NCBI RefSeq assembly: GCF_013407855.1
Contig: NZ_JACBZH010000001.1
Location: 5,270,001 to 5,334,000, forward strand
Reading direction: 5' to 3'
Length of the DNA stretch: 64,000 nt
DNA from: Actinopolymorpha rutila
GTDB taxonomy: Bacteria > Actinomycetota > Actinomycetes > Propionibacteriales > Actinopolymorphaceae
The notes under the pieces were generated by a model. That model was not told the DNA's origin, did no database searches, and saw only the letters and a list, made by a program, of their open reading frames with translations. The translations under genes were made by a program, and so were the position numbers. Each line of letters opens with the position of its first letter. Position 1 is the first letter of the stretch. This document shows, piece after piece, positions 8,423 to 15,942 of this stretch.

Positions 8423-8671
8423 GTCAACTCCACTGTTCACCTTCTTCTGCATCGTGACATCGGGGCGGGACCGACGCCACGTTTTTACCGAAGTACGGAG
8501 AGGGGCTGCGTCCCTCGTAATTTCGTCTGTCAGTTGCTGCATTCCTGACCGGTCGGGCACGCACGCGAGACTCCGGACGGCGCACGCCCATCGGTCATCA
8601 GCGGCCCCGGCCGCGTGCCGACCCACTGTCCGACCTGTCGGCCGTGGTCCGGTCAGCTTCAGGCGGGCCTG

Positions 8672-8701
8672 TTGACAAGCCCGGGACGCGGGGCGTATAC
8701 A
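8672..8701 (+). promoter_or_regulatory. Sigma-70-like promoter of the MDMPI-ArsR-SRPBCC operon
   Basis: A perfect -35 TTGACA (8672-8677) is followed after 18 bases by a -10-like TATACA (8696-8701). The first operator dyad begins inside the -10 element. The start codon is at 8734, leaving a leader of about 25 bases. The rest of the 311-base gap 8423-8733 shows no gene. Confidence 0.55.
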
Positions 8702-8730
8702 ACTCTTAAGTTGTACAACCCTGGAGTTGT
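8699..8730. promoter_or_regulatory. Two adjacent 16-bp operator dyads (probable ArsR-family site)
   Basis: O1 ACAACTCTTAAGTTGT (8699-8714) has 6-bp perfect arms; O2 ACAACCCTGGAGTTGT (8715-8730) has 5-bp arms with the same 16-bp length and abuts O1 with no gap. O1 overlaps the -10 box and O2 contains the Shine-Dalgarno (CTGGAG) of the first gene. The operon encodes an ArsR-type repressor, the natural candidate ligand-sensing binder (inference). Confidence 0.6.
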
Positions 8731-8733
8731 TAA

Positions 8734-9336
8734 ATGTCCACAGGAGCACCCATGCTGATGGATCTGATCGCCGCGGAGCGCCGGACGCTCAGCGAGGTGC
8801 TGGGCAATCTCGATGCCGGCCAGTGGCGTGCACCGTCCCTGTGTGCCGGATGGACGGTGAGCCACGTGGTGGCCCATCTGACGATGCCGTTCCGGATCTC
8901 CGAGCAGGAGTTCGCGGACGCGATGCGACGGGCCGGTGGACAGTTCACGGTGATGTCGGACGAGGTTGCCGAACGGGACAGCCGGCTTCCCACTGCCTCG
9001 CTCGTAGCCGCGCTGAACGACAACGTGCACACCCCGTGGAGCCCGCCGGGCGGCGGGCTGGCCGGGGCACTCAGCCACGACGTCATCCATGGCCTCGACA
9101 TCGCCCGGCCGCTCGGCATCGAGTACCCGATTCCGGACGACGCGCTCACGACGGTGCTCGACCTCATCACCGGCACCGGGCACACCGGCACCGACGGGGC
9201 CAATCCGTTCGGCTTCCGGCTGGACGGCCACTGTTTGTCGGCCACGGATCTGGACTGGTCCGCAGGGTCCGGTGAAATGGTGGCCGCGCCGGCCAGGGAC
9301 CTAGTGCTCCTCGCGGCCGGTCGGCGACTGCCGTGA
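8734..9336 (+). CDS. Maleylpyruvate isomerase (MDMPI)-family, DinB-fold protein
   Basis: A 200-residue protein of the mycothiol-dependent maleylpyruvate isomerase/DinB four-helix family. Seen: SLCAGWTVSHVVAHLTMP near residues 35-55, which carries the first metal-ligand His, and SHDVIHGLDIARPLG near 120-135 with the second ligand pair. Family members are metal-dependent and many are thought to act on mycothiol conjugates. It is the first gene of a three-gene operon with an ArsR regulator and an SRPBCC protein, and its stop overlaps the ArsR start (GTGA at 9333-9336). The Shine-Dalgarno lies inside operator O2, so repressor binding and translation signals coincide. The real substrate is unknown. 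Confidence 0.8.
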   Translation: MSTGAPMLMDLIAAERRTLSEVLGNLDAGQWRAPSLCAGWTVSHVVAHLTMPFRISEQEFADAMRRAGGQFTVMSDEVAERDSRLPTASLVAALNDNVHTPWSPPGGGLAGALSHDVIHGLDIARPLGIEYPIPDDALTTVLDLITGTGHTGTDGANPFGFRLDGHCLSATDLDWSAGSGEMVAAPARDLVLLAAGRRLP

Positions 9337-9680
9337 CGGCCACCGACGACCTGACGGTCACCTTCGCCGCGCTGGCGGACCCCACCAGGCGGGCCATCCT
9401 GAGCCGACTTGTCGACGGGGAGGCCACGGTCAACCAGTTGGCCGAGCCGTTCGCCCTGACCCAGCAAGCCGTGTCCAAGCACCTCAAGGTGCTGGAGCAG
9501 GCCGGCCTCGTGTCGCGTACGCGGACCGGTCAGTCCCGACCGTGCCGGCTCGAACGCGACCGGTTCGACGCCGCGGCCGACTGGATCGACCGTCACCGCC
9601 GGGTGTGGCAGGACCGCTACGACAGGCTCGACGAGCACCTCACCGCCCTACGGGGCGACGACCAGGAGTCCGACACATGA
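9333..9680 (+). CDS. ArsR/SmtB-family winged-helix regulator
   Basis: A 115-residue winged-helix DNA-binding protein. The ALADPTRRAILSRL helix, the recognition helix LTQQAVSKHLKVLEQAGLV, and the wing SRTRTGQSRPCRL are typical of the ArsR subgroup that accompanies SRPBCC genes. There is no CxC metal-sensing box, so metal sensing is not supported. It is translationally coupled to the MDMPI gene on one side (GTGA) and the SRPBCC gene on the other (ATGA). It most likely represses its own operon through the two dyads at 8699-8730. Confidence 0.85.
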   Translation: MTATDDLTVTFAALADPTRRAILSRLVDGEATVNQLAEPFALTQQAVSKHLKVLEQAGLVSRTRTGQSRPCRLERDRFDAAADWIDRHRRVWQDRYDRLDEHLTALRGDDQESDT

Positions 9681-10132
9681 CCCGACCCGGCGAGTTCACC
9701 TACCGGCGCGTCCACCGAGCCGGCCGGGAGCTGCTCTTCGACTGCATGACGAAACCCGAACACCTGGCGCGGTTCTGGGGACCGGTCGGCACCTCAACGC
9801 CGATCGACGGCATCACCGTCGACCTTCGGCCAGGTGGCGTGTTCGAGACGGTGATGGTCAACGACAGCGACGGTAGCCGCTACACGATGCGCGCCGTCTA
9901 CGTCGAGGTGCAGCGGCCGGAGAAGCTGGTGTGGACCGAGCCCGACGTCGAAGGCGGCATGAGGACCACGATCACCTTCGTCGAACTCGACGACGAGCGG
10001 ACCGAGGTCGTCACCCACCAGACCAACGTCCCGCCGATGTTCGGTCGGCCGGAAGCCAGGGATGGCTTCCTGACCAGCCTCGACCGCTTCTCCGCCTATG
10101 TCGAGGCCCTTCCCGGAAGTGCACTCGGCTGA
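9677..10132 (+). CDS. SRPBCC (START/AHA1-like) domain protein
   Basis: A 151-residue single-domain protein of the AHA1/SRPBCC ligand-binding fold, which wraps a hydrophobic cavity around a lipid or aromatic ligand. Seen: FTYRRVHRAGRELLFDCMT at the N-terminus, KPEHLARFWGP, VDLRPGGVFET and a final helix DGFLTSLDRFSAYVEAL. The start ATG at 9677 overlaps the ArsR stop by ATGA. ArsR-SRPBCC pairs are common in actinobacteria and the SRPBCC partner may bind the inducer or a related compound (inference). Confidence 0.8.
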   Translation: MTRPGEFTYRRVHRAGRELLFDCMTKPEHLARFWGPVGTSTPIDGITVDLRPGGVFETVMVNDSDGSRYTMRAVYVEVQRPEKLVWTEPDVEGGMRTTITFVELDDERTEVVTHQTNVPPMFGRPEARDGFLTSLDRFSAYVEALPGSALG

Positions 10133-10247
10133 CCACAACCGGTCTCGCCACCCGGCAGCCGGTGAGCGTTCATCGCGACGTCGCCCTCTCACGCCTTCGA
10201 TGGTCCTACCATCGGGCCGTCGATGATCATCGCTGTGGAAGGGGTGG

Positions 10248-11768
10248 TTGGACGTGCCCGAGAACCTGAACCGGCGGAGTCTGCTGCGAGCGGGTGGCCT
10301 GCTGGCCGCTGCCGGCGCGGCCGGCCAGATGCTGCCCGGCGTGGCCTTCGCCGCCCCGGAGGAGGGCGAGACGCAGACGACCCGGACCGTCACCGGCACG
10401 TTCACGCCGAGCATCCCGGACTGGTACTACCTGCCGGTCGAGGTGCCGCGCGGCGTCAAGCAGATCGACGTCGTTTATTCGTACGACAGACCGTCCGTGC
10501 CCGACGGCTACCGAGGCAACGCACTCGACATCGGCATGTTCGGTCCGGAGGGCTTCGACCTCGGCAACGCACGCGGCTTCCGCGGTTGGTCCGGTGGGTT
10601 CCGGGACCGGTTCTCGATCAGCGCGTCGGCGGCCACGCCCGGCTACCTGCCCGGCCCCATCAAGGCCGGCACCTGGAACGTGATCCTCGGCCCGTACACC
10701 GTCGCCCCGCAGGGGATGAACTACCGGGTGGACATCACGCTGACGTTCGGCCGCGCGGACGCGCCGTTCCGGCCGAACCCCGCACCGGCGTCGGCGCCCG
10801 CCAAGGAGCGCGGCCGGGCGTGGTATCGCGGCGACTCCCACCTGCACACGGTCTACTCCGACGGCCGTCGTACGCCGGACCAGCTGGTCGCCGACGCCCG
10901 CGCCGCCGGTCTGGACTTCATCGTGTCCACCGAGCACAACACCACCAGCGCACACCTGATGTGGGGCGACCACGCCACCGACGACCTGCTGATCGTCAAC
11001 GGCGAGGAGATCACCACCCGGTCCGGCCACTGGGCTGCGATCGGGCTGCCCGTCGGCAAGTGGATCGACTGGCGCTACCGCGCGAACGACCCGCAGGACT
11101 TCCGCAGGTTCGTGGACGAGGTGCATGCCAACGGCGGCCTGGTGACCGCGGCGCATCCGTTCGCCAGCTGCTTCGCGTGCAGCTTCGAGTTCAGCTACGA
11201 ACTCGCCGACCTCGCCGAGATCTGGAACGGCCCGTGGGATCTGGAGGACGACCGGTCGGTCGCCACCTGGGACGGCCTGCTGCGCACCGGGCGGTGGATA
11301 CCGGCCATCGGCGACTCCGACGCGCACAGCCCCGGCAACATCGTCGGCCTTCCGCACACGGTCGTACTCGCCGACAGCCTGAGCGCCCGCGACCTGCTCA
11401 CCGGATTGAAGGCCGGCCGGTCCTACCTGGTCGAGTCCAAGGACGTCGAGGTGACCTTCACCGCGAAGGCGGGTGGGCGTACTGCGGACATCGGGGGGCG
11501 GCTGCCCGTCGACACCGGAACACCGGTGACGGTCCAGGCCGTCGTTTCCGGAGCCCCGGGAACGACGCTCACCCTCCACGACCAGAACGGCCCCAAGCGA
11601 AACCTGGCCGTCCCGGACTCCGGCACCGCCACCCTCACCTGGACGACGTACTCCCGTTACAGCCAGTGGGTTCGGGTGGAAGTACGCCGTGCGTCCGGCG
11701 GCGTCAACACCACCGTACCGAACGCGATGGTGGCGATGACGAACCCGATCTTCCTCGGCCGGGACTGA
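10248..11768 (+). CDS. Tat-exported CehA/McbA-type PHP metallohydrolase
   Basis: A 506-residue secreted hydrolase. The N-terminus has a Tat signal NRRSLLRAGG followed by an Ala/Gly-rich core ending near VAFA. Residues about 40-190 form a beta-sandwich-like region, and from about 195 a PHP domain appears: GDSHLHTVYSDGR, STEHNTT, AAHPFAS and GDSDAHSPGN provide the metal-binding His/Asp set. CehA/McbA relatives cleave esters or phosphodiesters outside the cytoplasm. A purine-rich GGAAGGGG lies upstream of either TTG 10248 or GTG 10254; the latter has better spacing. It is a single gene closed by a hairpin at 11780-11802. Confidence 0.8.
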   Translation: MDVPENLNRRSLLRAGGLLAAAGAAGQMLPGVAFAAPEEGETQTTRTVTGTFTPSIPDWYYLPVEVPRGVKQIDVVYSYDRPSVPDGYRGNALDIGMFGPEGFDLGNARGFRGWSGGFRDRFSISASAATPGYLPGPIKAGTWNVILGPYTVAPQGMNYRVDITLTFGRADAPFRPNPAPASAPAKERGRAWYRGDSHLHTVYSDGRRTPDQLVADARAAGLDFIVSTEHNTTSAHLMWGDHATDDLLIVNGEEITTRSGHWAAIGLPVGKWIDWRYRANDPQDFRRFVDEVHANGGLVTAAHPFASCFACSFEFSYELADLAEIWNGPWDLEDDRSVATWDGLLRTGRWIPAIGDSDAHSPGNIVGLPHTVVLADSLSARDLLTGLKAGRSYLVESKDVEVTFTAKAGGRTADIGGRLPVDTGTPVTVQAVVSGAPGTTLTLHDQNGPKRNLAVPDSGTATLTWTTYSRYSQWVRVEVRRASGGVNTTVPNAMVAMTNPIFLGRD

Positions 11769-11779
11769 GCCGGTCCTGA

Positions 11780-11802
11780 CAGCGCAAGGCAGCCTTGCGC
11801 TG
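11780..11802 (+). terminator. Hairpin after PHP hydrolase gene
   Basis: CAGCGCAAGG (11780-11789) pairs perfectly with CCTTGCGCTG (11793-11802) around a 3-base loop, 11 bases after the stop codon. No U-tract follows, as is usual in GC-rich actinomycetes. Confidence 0.65.
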
Positions 11803-11866
11803 CTGCGCCGGGCGCCGGACACCGTCTCGTCGCGTTCCGTTCATCATCGTGGGTTAGCGTCCCCGC

Positions 11867-12205
11867 GTGCAGGCAGAGCGGTGGCGCCCCACCGGTGGGC
11901 GGCACGCGGCCCGACCCGGTCGGCCGCGTGGATCTCCCGACGACGCCGACCGCGTTGTGGGCAACGCCGATCGGGTCGCCGGTAACGCCGATCGCATTGC
12001 AGGAAACGCCGACCGGGTGGTCGGCGACATCGGGCGTACGGTGAGATGGCTGCGGCACCCCGGCACCGTGGATCGCGTCGCGGCCGTGATGTACGAGTCC
12101 CGCACCGGGCGACGGTGGCTGTCCGCGGCCGAGGTCGACCGCGTCGGCTACCTCGCCAACGCCCGCGCCGTCCTCGACTTCCTCGCCGCCGAACACCCCT
12201 CCTGA
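11867..12205 (+). CDS. Hypothetical protein with a 7-residue tandem repeat
   Basis: A 112-residue frame from GTG 11867. Residues about 25-50 are a heptad repeat of the type (G/D)-N-A-D-R-V/I-x, four to five copies (DADRVVG, NADRVAG, NADRIAG, NADRVVG), encoded by a matching 21-bp tandem DNA repeat at about 11940-12025. A heptad spacing fits a helix or coiled coil. The C-terminal half, with TVRWLRHPGT, MYESRTGRRWLSAAEVD and ANARAVLDFLAAE, looks like a compact helical domain. No family recognised. A minus-strand frame also crosses this region but has a less protein-like composition. It converges with the hydrolase at 12269 over a hairpin. Confidence 0.5.
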   Translation: MQAERWRPTGGRHAARPGRPRGSPDDADRVVGNADRVAGNADRIAGNADRVVGDIGRTVRWLRHPGTVDRVAAVMYESRTGRRWLSAAEVDRVGYLANARAVLDFLAAEHPS

Positions 12206-12220
12206 GGTACGCCACGGCAG

Positions 12221-12254
12221 TGGTGGGCGGGCCTTCCCCCAGACCTGCCCACCA
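12221..12254. terminator. Bidirectional hairpin between convergent genes
   Basis: TGGTGGGCGGG (12221-12231) pairs with CCTGCCCACCA (12244-12254), 11 pairs including one G-U, around a 12-base loop. It sits between the ends of two convergent genes (12205 and 12269). Confidence 0.55.
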
Positions 12255-12268
12255 GCCGCGGGCGTCGT

Positions 12269-13123
12269 TCAGGCCTGGTGCGCGTTCTTGTCCGCACCCT
12301 TGTCCGCGTCCAGGAACGCGAGGACGGTCGCGGCCCACAGCGGCGAGTCGTGGATGTCGTAGTGGGTGAGCCCGGGCAGAATCGCCAGCGCGTGCCCGCC
12401 CTTCGGCCGTCCCTCACCCATCCAGCCGCCGTCGCGCAGCCCGCCGTCGAGGAGCTTGAACACCTCGACGTAGTGGCTCGGCGGCGCCATGTCCGCGTCT
12501 GCCGCCACGATCAGCGTCGGCATCCGCAGACCGCGTACTTCCTCGGAGAAGTCGAAGTCCTGCGCCATCGCCGCCCCGATCTTGTCCAGCAGCCGGCCGA
12601 AGTCCTCAGGACGTGGCGCCACCCGCTGGTAGAGCTCGTACATCGGGGTGTCCTTCATGAACTCCGCCGCCGCCGCATTCACCTGACCCTGCTGGGCGAG
12701 CATCTCCGCCGGGATCGCGTCCCGTCGCACGTGCGCGGAGGTGGCGACCAGGCGGCCCACCTTCTCGGGGTACTTCGCGGCGGTGTGCAGGGCCACTCCG
12801 CCACCGAGGGAGTACCCCACGACGTCCGGGCGGTCCAACCCCAGGTGGTCGATGAGGGCCCCGATGTCGTCGGCCATCAGCCGGATGTCGAGCGGCCGGG
12901 CGATGTCTGCCGTACGGCCGTGTCCCTGCAGGTCGACGGCGATGACCTGGTGGTTCTCGGCGAACGTCGGAAGGATCGGCCCGAACATCTCGCCCGACCC
13001 GAGTCCGCCGTGCAGCAGGATCATCGGGTGGCCGGTCCCGTGCGTCTCGTAGTAGAGGTTGATGCCGTTGACCTCGGCGTACTCTCCGGCGCCACTCGAC
13101 TGGGCGGTCCATTCCATGCTCAC
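12269..13123 (-). CDS. Alpha/beta-hydrolase family protein
   Basis: A 284-residue cytoplasmic alpha/beta hydrolase. Oxyanion region MILLHGGLGSG near residue 35, nucleophile elbow VVGYSLGGGVA (Ser at about 106), a candidate acid in VAADADM and the catalytic His in LTHYDIHDSP near the C-terminus. The order and spacing are those of non-haem chloroperoxidase/esterase-like enzymes. GTG 13123 follows a GAGGAG with 7-base spacing; ATG 13117 is the alternative start. It stands alone. Substrate unknown. Confidence 0.8.
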   Translation of the reverse strand: MSMEWTAQSSGAGEYAEVNGINLYYETHGTGHPMILLHGGLGSGEMFGPILPTFAENHQVIAVDLQGHGRTADIARPLDIRLMADDIGALIDHLGLDRPDVVGYSLGGGVALHTAAKYPEKVGRLVATSAHVRRDAIPAEMLAQQGQVNAAAAEFMKDTPMYELYQRVAPRPEDFGRLLDKIGAAMAQDFDFSEEVRGLRMPTLIVAADADMAPPSHYVEVFKLLDGGLRDGGWMGEGRPKGGHALAILPGLTHYDIHDSPLWAATVLAFLDADKGADKNAHQA

Positions 13124-13309
13124 GGTGCGCTCCTCGCGTTCTCGTTGGTCCGGTTGGTCGTGTGCTGCTCGTCAGTTGCCCATCAGACCGGGCCATCCTC
13201 CCCAACTCATCGGCGAGCAGGCAGGAAATTCCGGGAGGTCCTGAACCGCGAGCGCCAGGGCCGGCACCACCACCGCGGGACTTCGGCCTGTTGCGGGCAC
13301 ACTGTGGGT

Positions 13310-13888
13310 GTGACCGACGACGGCTCCACCGACGACCCGACGGCCGACTCCGCGACCGACGCCGGCTGGCTTGTGCTGATCTACCGGATCCCGTCCGAAC
13401 CCACCCGGCTGCGTGCCGGCGTGTGGCGGAAGCTGAAGCGCCTCGGCGCGATCTACCTGCAGAGCTCGGTCGCGGCCCTGCCGGCCGGCCCCGCCTCCGA
13501 ACGCGCGTTACGCAGGCTGCGGCACGAGATCGTCGAGATGTCCGGCACCGCCGTGCTGCTCTCGTGCGAGGCGCTGGCGGGCGGGCAGGAGGTCCTCGCC
13601 GCGTTCCAGGCGGCCCGCGACGACGAGTACGAGGAGATCGTCGACAAGTGCCGCGACTTCATGGGCCAACTCGACAAGGAGTACGTCGCCGAGCACTTCA
13701 CGTACGCCGAGTTGGAGGAGAACGAGGAGGACCTGGTCAAGCTGCGCAACTGGTTCGCGAAGGTCAGTGGCCGGGACGTCTTCGATGCGCCGGGACGAGC
13801 CGCGACAGTCGACGCGCTGGCGACCTGTGAACGCGCCCTGGAAGAGTACGCCGCGCGGGTCTACGCCGAGGAGGCCGAGAGCCGCTGA
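13310..13888 (+). CDS. ChrB N-terminal-like (chromate resistance regulator-type) protein
   Basis: A 192-residue protein that opens with LVLIYRIPSEPTRLRAGVWRKLKRLGA and YLQSSVAALP, the signature of the ChrB N-terminal domain, which resembles a PaaX-like/CRISPR Cas2-like ferredoxin fold. A long acidic helix, ARDDEYEEIVDKCRDF, follows. The C-terminal rhodanese-like domain of full ChrB is absent, and no chrA transporter lies nearby, so chromate function is not supported; stand-alone N-terminal ChrB proteins are common in actinobacteria and uncharacterised. GTG 13310 is the most economical start, with a weak ribosome-binding site; a longer upstream frame is antisense to the hydrolase. Confidence 0.65.
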   Translation: MTDDGSTDDPTADSATDAGWLVLIYRIPSEPTRLRAGVWRKLKRLGAIYLQSSVAALPAGPASERALRRLRHEIVEMSGTAVLLSCEALAGGQEVLAAFQAARDDEYEEIVDKCRDFMGQLDKEYVAEHFTYAELEENEEDLVKLRNWFAKVSGRDVFDAPGRAATVDALATCERALEEYAARVYAEEAESR

Positions 13889-13906
13889 GCCGCACTCGGC
13901 ACGACG

Positions 13907-14107
13907 TCACCGACGGCGTGCGCGCCAGAGGCTCCATGGCAGGACGATCCCGACCGCGACCGGCATGACCCACCAGGACGACGTTTGGGTATGCGCGACC
14001 CCGGCGGTCACGGCCAGTGCGAGAACGACCGCCACCGCGACCCGCCAGTCGTCACCGACCACGAAGTCGTACCAGAACGCGCCGAACGCGCGCAGTCGAG
14101 CGATCAC
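13907..14107 (-). CDS. Small membrane protein coupled to COG4280-like gene
   Basis: A 66-residue protein with two hydrophobic helices (VAVAVVLALAVTAGVAH and WVMPVAVGIVLPW) and a basic WRARRR tail. Its GTG start (14107) overlaps the TGA stop of the preceding membrane gene by GTGA, so the two are translationally coupled and probably act together. I do not recognise the family. Confidence 0.6.
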   Translation of the reverse strand: MIARLRAFGAFWYDFVVGDDWRVAVAVVLALAVTAGVAHTQTSSWWVMPVAVGIVLPWSLWRARRR

Positions 14108-14874
14108 GGCTTCCTCGCTTCCGCCTGTGCGGCCAGGACCGGGACCGGACCACCGGCGCGACGCATCACGAACACCAGGCCGATCGCGAACAACGCGACC
14201 GCCGGTACGACGACCAACAGAGCCGCGTCGGCGCCGGGCCAGTGGGCACCTGCCCCCTCACTGCCCCAGAAGATCCCGAACGACGTCAGCATCACGCCGA
14301 CGACGAACTTCAGGGTGTTCTCCGGTACCCGCGCCAGCGGAGCATGGACGGCGAAACCTGCGCCGGCGACCAGCACGATCGCCAACAAGGCGGCCAGTGC
14401 GGCCAACGGAACGTCGTGCTGGTTGGTGCCGAAGGTGACCGCGATGAACGCGACCTCCAGTCCTTCGAGCAGGACGCCCTTGAACGAAAGCGTGAACGCG
14501 TACCAGTCGCCGACCAGGCCGCGCCGCCGAGTGCCGGCCGCCCGGGCCGCGGCCAGTTCGGTCTGGAAGATCGCCGCCTCGTCGTGCAGCGCCTTGTGAC
14601 CGCTGGCACGCAACACCGCCTTGCGCAACCACTGCAGGCCGAACACCAGCAGCAGGCCGCCCACCACCAGCCGAAGTCCGGTCAGGGGAATCACGGACAA
14701 CGCGGGCCCGAGCACCGCGACCACGGCGGCGAGCACCACCAGCGCGGCGCCGACGCCGTACCCGGCCGATCTCCACTCCCTCGCCGTCCCGGCCGCCAAC
14801 ACGATCGTCAGGGCCTCGACGGCCTCGACCGCGCACGCGAGAAACACCGCGAGGAAGAGCGCCCCACTCGTCAC
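14104..14874 (-). CDS. Multi-pass membrane protein, COG4280-like
   Basis: A 256-residue integral membrane protein with six or seven hydrophobic helices. It resembles the uncharacterised COG4280 membrane family. Two half-repeats are visible: FLACAVEAVEALTIVLAAG near the N-terminus and FKGVLLEGLEVAFIAVTFG in the middle; each carries an E-x(2)-E pair inside a helix, as in small cation transporters such as the GDT1 and iron-permease families, so metal transport is a reasonable guess but only that. Start at GTG 14874: GGGAGG lies 5 bases upstream. A perfect inverted repeat at 14921-14934 lies upstream. Coupled to the small membrane protein at 13907. Confidence 0.6.
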   Translation of the reverse strand: MTSGALFLAVFLACAVEAVEALTIVLAAGTAREWRSAGYGVGAALVVLAAVVAVLGPALSVIPLTGLRLVVGGLLLVFGLQWLRKAVLRASGHKALHDEAAIFQTELAAARAAGTRRRGLVGDWYAFTLSFKGVLLEGLEVAFIAVTFGTNQHDVPLAALAALLAIVLVAGAGFAVHAPLARVPENTLKFVVGVMLTSFGIFWGSEGAGAHWPGADAALLVVVPAVALFAIGLVFVMRRAGGPVPVLAAQAEARKP

Positions 14875-14920
14875 AAGCACCTCCCGGCAGGCTGGCAACG
14901 CTCTGAAGTACGCCGAGATA

Positions 14921-14934
14921 GTAACAGCGGTTAC
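14921..14934. promoter_or_regulatory. Candidate operator GTAAC-N4-GTTAC
   Basis: A perfect 5-bp inverted repeat GTAACAGCGGTTAC lies 46 bases upstream of the COG4280-like gene. This TGTAAC/GTTAC type of dyad resembles operators of TetR-like repressors in actinobacteria. The regulator is not in the immediate neighbourhood. Confidence 0.35.
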
Positions 14935-15010
14935 ATTCGAGCGGTGACGGCCCGGGGTAAAGGTTTGCCCATGCGTACTTTGTGAACGTTCTGCCAGATG
15001 CGGGATGCTT

Positions 15011-15026
15011 TCAGGTTGTTGTCAGG
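15011..15026 (+). promoter_or_regulatory. 11-bp-spaced TCAGG direct repeat (candidate OmpR-type site)
   Basis: TCAGG at 15011-15015 recurs at 15022-15026, one helical turn (11 bp) apart, 23 bases upstream of the DUF347 start. OmpR/PhoB-type regulators bind such direct repeats, and one is encoded just downstream at 15943. Confidence 0.4.
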
Positions 15027-15048
15027 ACCGCACCCGGAGCCTGGGTGC

Positions 15049-15885
15049 ATGACGAGTGAGACACGCCTGGAACCAACCGAAAGCCCATTGCGGACCATGT
15101 TGAACAAGGTCCCCGAGGTGACGCTGTACTTCTGGATCATCAAGATTCTGTGTACGACGGTCGGTGAGACCGCCGCGGACTACATGAACGACACGCTGGG
15201 CTTCGGCCTGGACAAGACCTCCTACGTCATGAGCGCGGCCCTGATCATCGCCCTGGTCTTCCAGTTCCGCGCCCGCCGCTACGTCCCCGCGATCTACTGG
15301 CTCTCGGTGGTCCTGATCAGCGTCGTCGGCACCCTCATCAGCGACAAACTGGCCGACGACCTGGGAGTACCCCTCGTCGTCACGACCATCCTGTTCGCGG
15401 TGCTGCTCGCGATCACGTTCGCCGTCTGGTACGCCAGCGAGCGCACACTCTCCATCCACTCGATCGTGACCCGCCGGCGGGAGACCTTCTACTGGCTGGC
15501 GATCCTGTTCACCTTCGCCCTGGGCACCTCCGCCGGTGACCTGTTCGACGAGAAGCTCGGCGTGGGGTACTGGCCGACGGTGGGCATCGTGGCGGCGCTG
15601 ATCGCCCTGATCGCGGTGGCACACCTGGGACTTCGGCTGAACGCGGTACTGGCGTTCTGGGCCGCCTACATCCTCACCCGCCCACTCGGCGCCTCGATCG
15701 GTGACGGCATGTCCCAGCCGGCCAAGAACGGTGGCTTCGGCCTGGGCACGACCGGCACCAGCTTCATCTTCCTCGCCGTCATCCTCGCCCTCGTCGTCTT
15801 CTTGTCCGTGACCAGAGTGGACCGCACGGAGGCCCGGGCCGGGGACCCCGACGAGTTGGACGAACGCGACTCCGTCACCGTCTGA
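15049..15885 (+). CDS. DUF347/COG4705-family membrane protein
   Basis: A 278-residue membrane protein with four DUF347 repeats. Each repeat has a helix, a G-x-x-x-(A/S)-D-like turn and a short polar loop: TTVGETAADYMND, SVVGTLISDKLADD, FALGTSAGDLFDEK and RPLGASIGDGMSQ. The function of the family is not known. The acidic C-terminal tail (DPDELDERDS) is cytoplasmic by the positive-inside rule (inference). ATG 15049 has a GGAG at 9-base spacing and suits the repeat layout better than the upstream frame. It is directly followed by an OmpR/histidine kinase pair in the same direction, an arrangement suggesting that the pair controls it. Confidence 0.8.
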   Translation: MTSETRLEPTESPLRTMLNKVPEVTLYFWIIKILCTTVGETAADYMNDTLGFGLDKTSYVMSAALIIALVFQFRARRYVPAIYWLSVVLISVVGTLISDKLADDLGVPLVVTTILFAVLLAITFAVWYASERTLSIHSIVTRRRETFYWLAILFTFALGTSAGDLFDEKLGVGYWPTVGIVAALIALIAVAHLGLRLNAVLAFWAAYILTRPLGASIGDGMSQPAKNGGFGLGTTGTSFIFLAVILALVVFLSVTRVDRTEARAGDPDELDERDSVTV

Positions 15886-15942
15886 CCTCCGGGCGGGCCA
15901 GCTCGCTTCCCCCGCCTGGTCACCCACATCTCGTGGCAGAGG

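Noticed and set aside
9333-9680. Metal sensing by the ArsR-type protein
   Set aside because: No CxC or other ArsR/SmtB metal box is visible, and the operon partners point to an organic ligand.
11940-12025. CRISPR-like repeats
   Set aside because: The 21-bp units are directly tandem without spacers and encode a heptad in frame, so this is not a CRISPR array.
13310-13888. Chromate resistance function from the ChrB-like protein
   Set aside because: Only the N-terminal domain is present and there is no chrA nearby, so the name is structural only.
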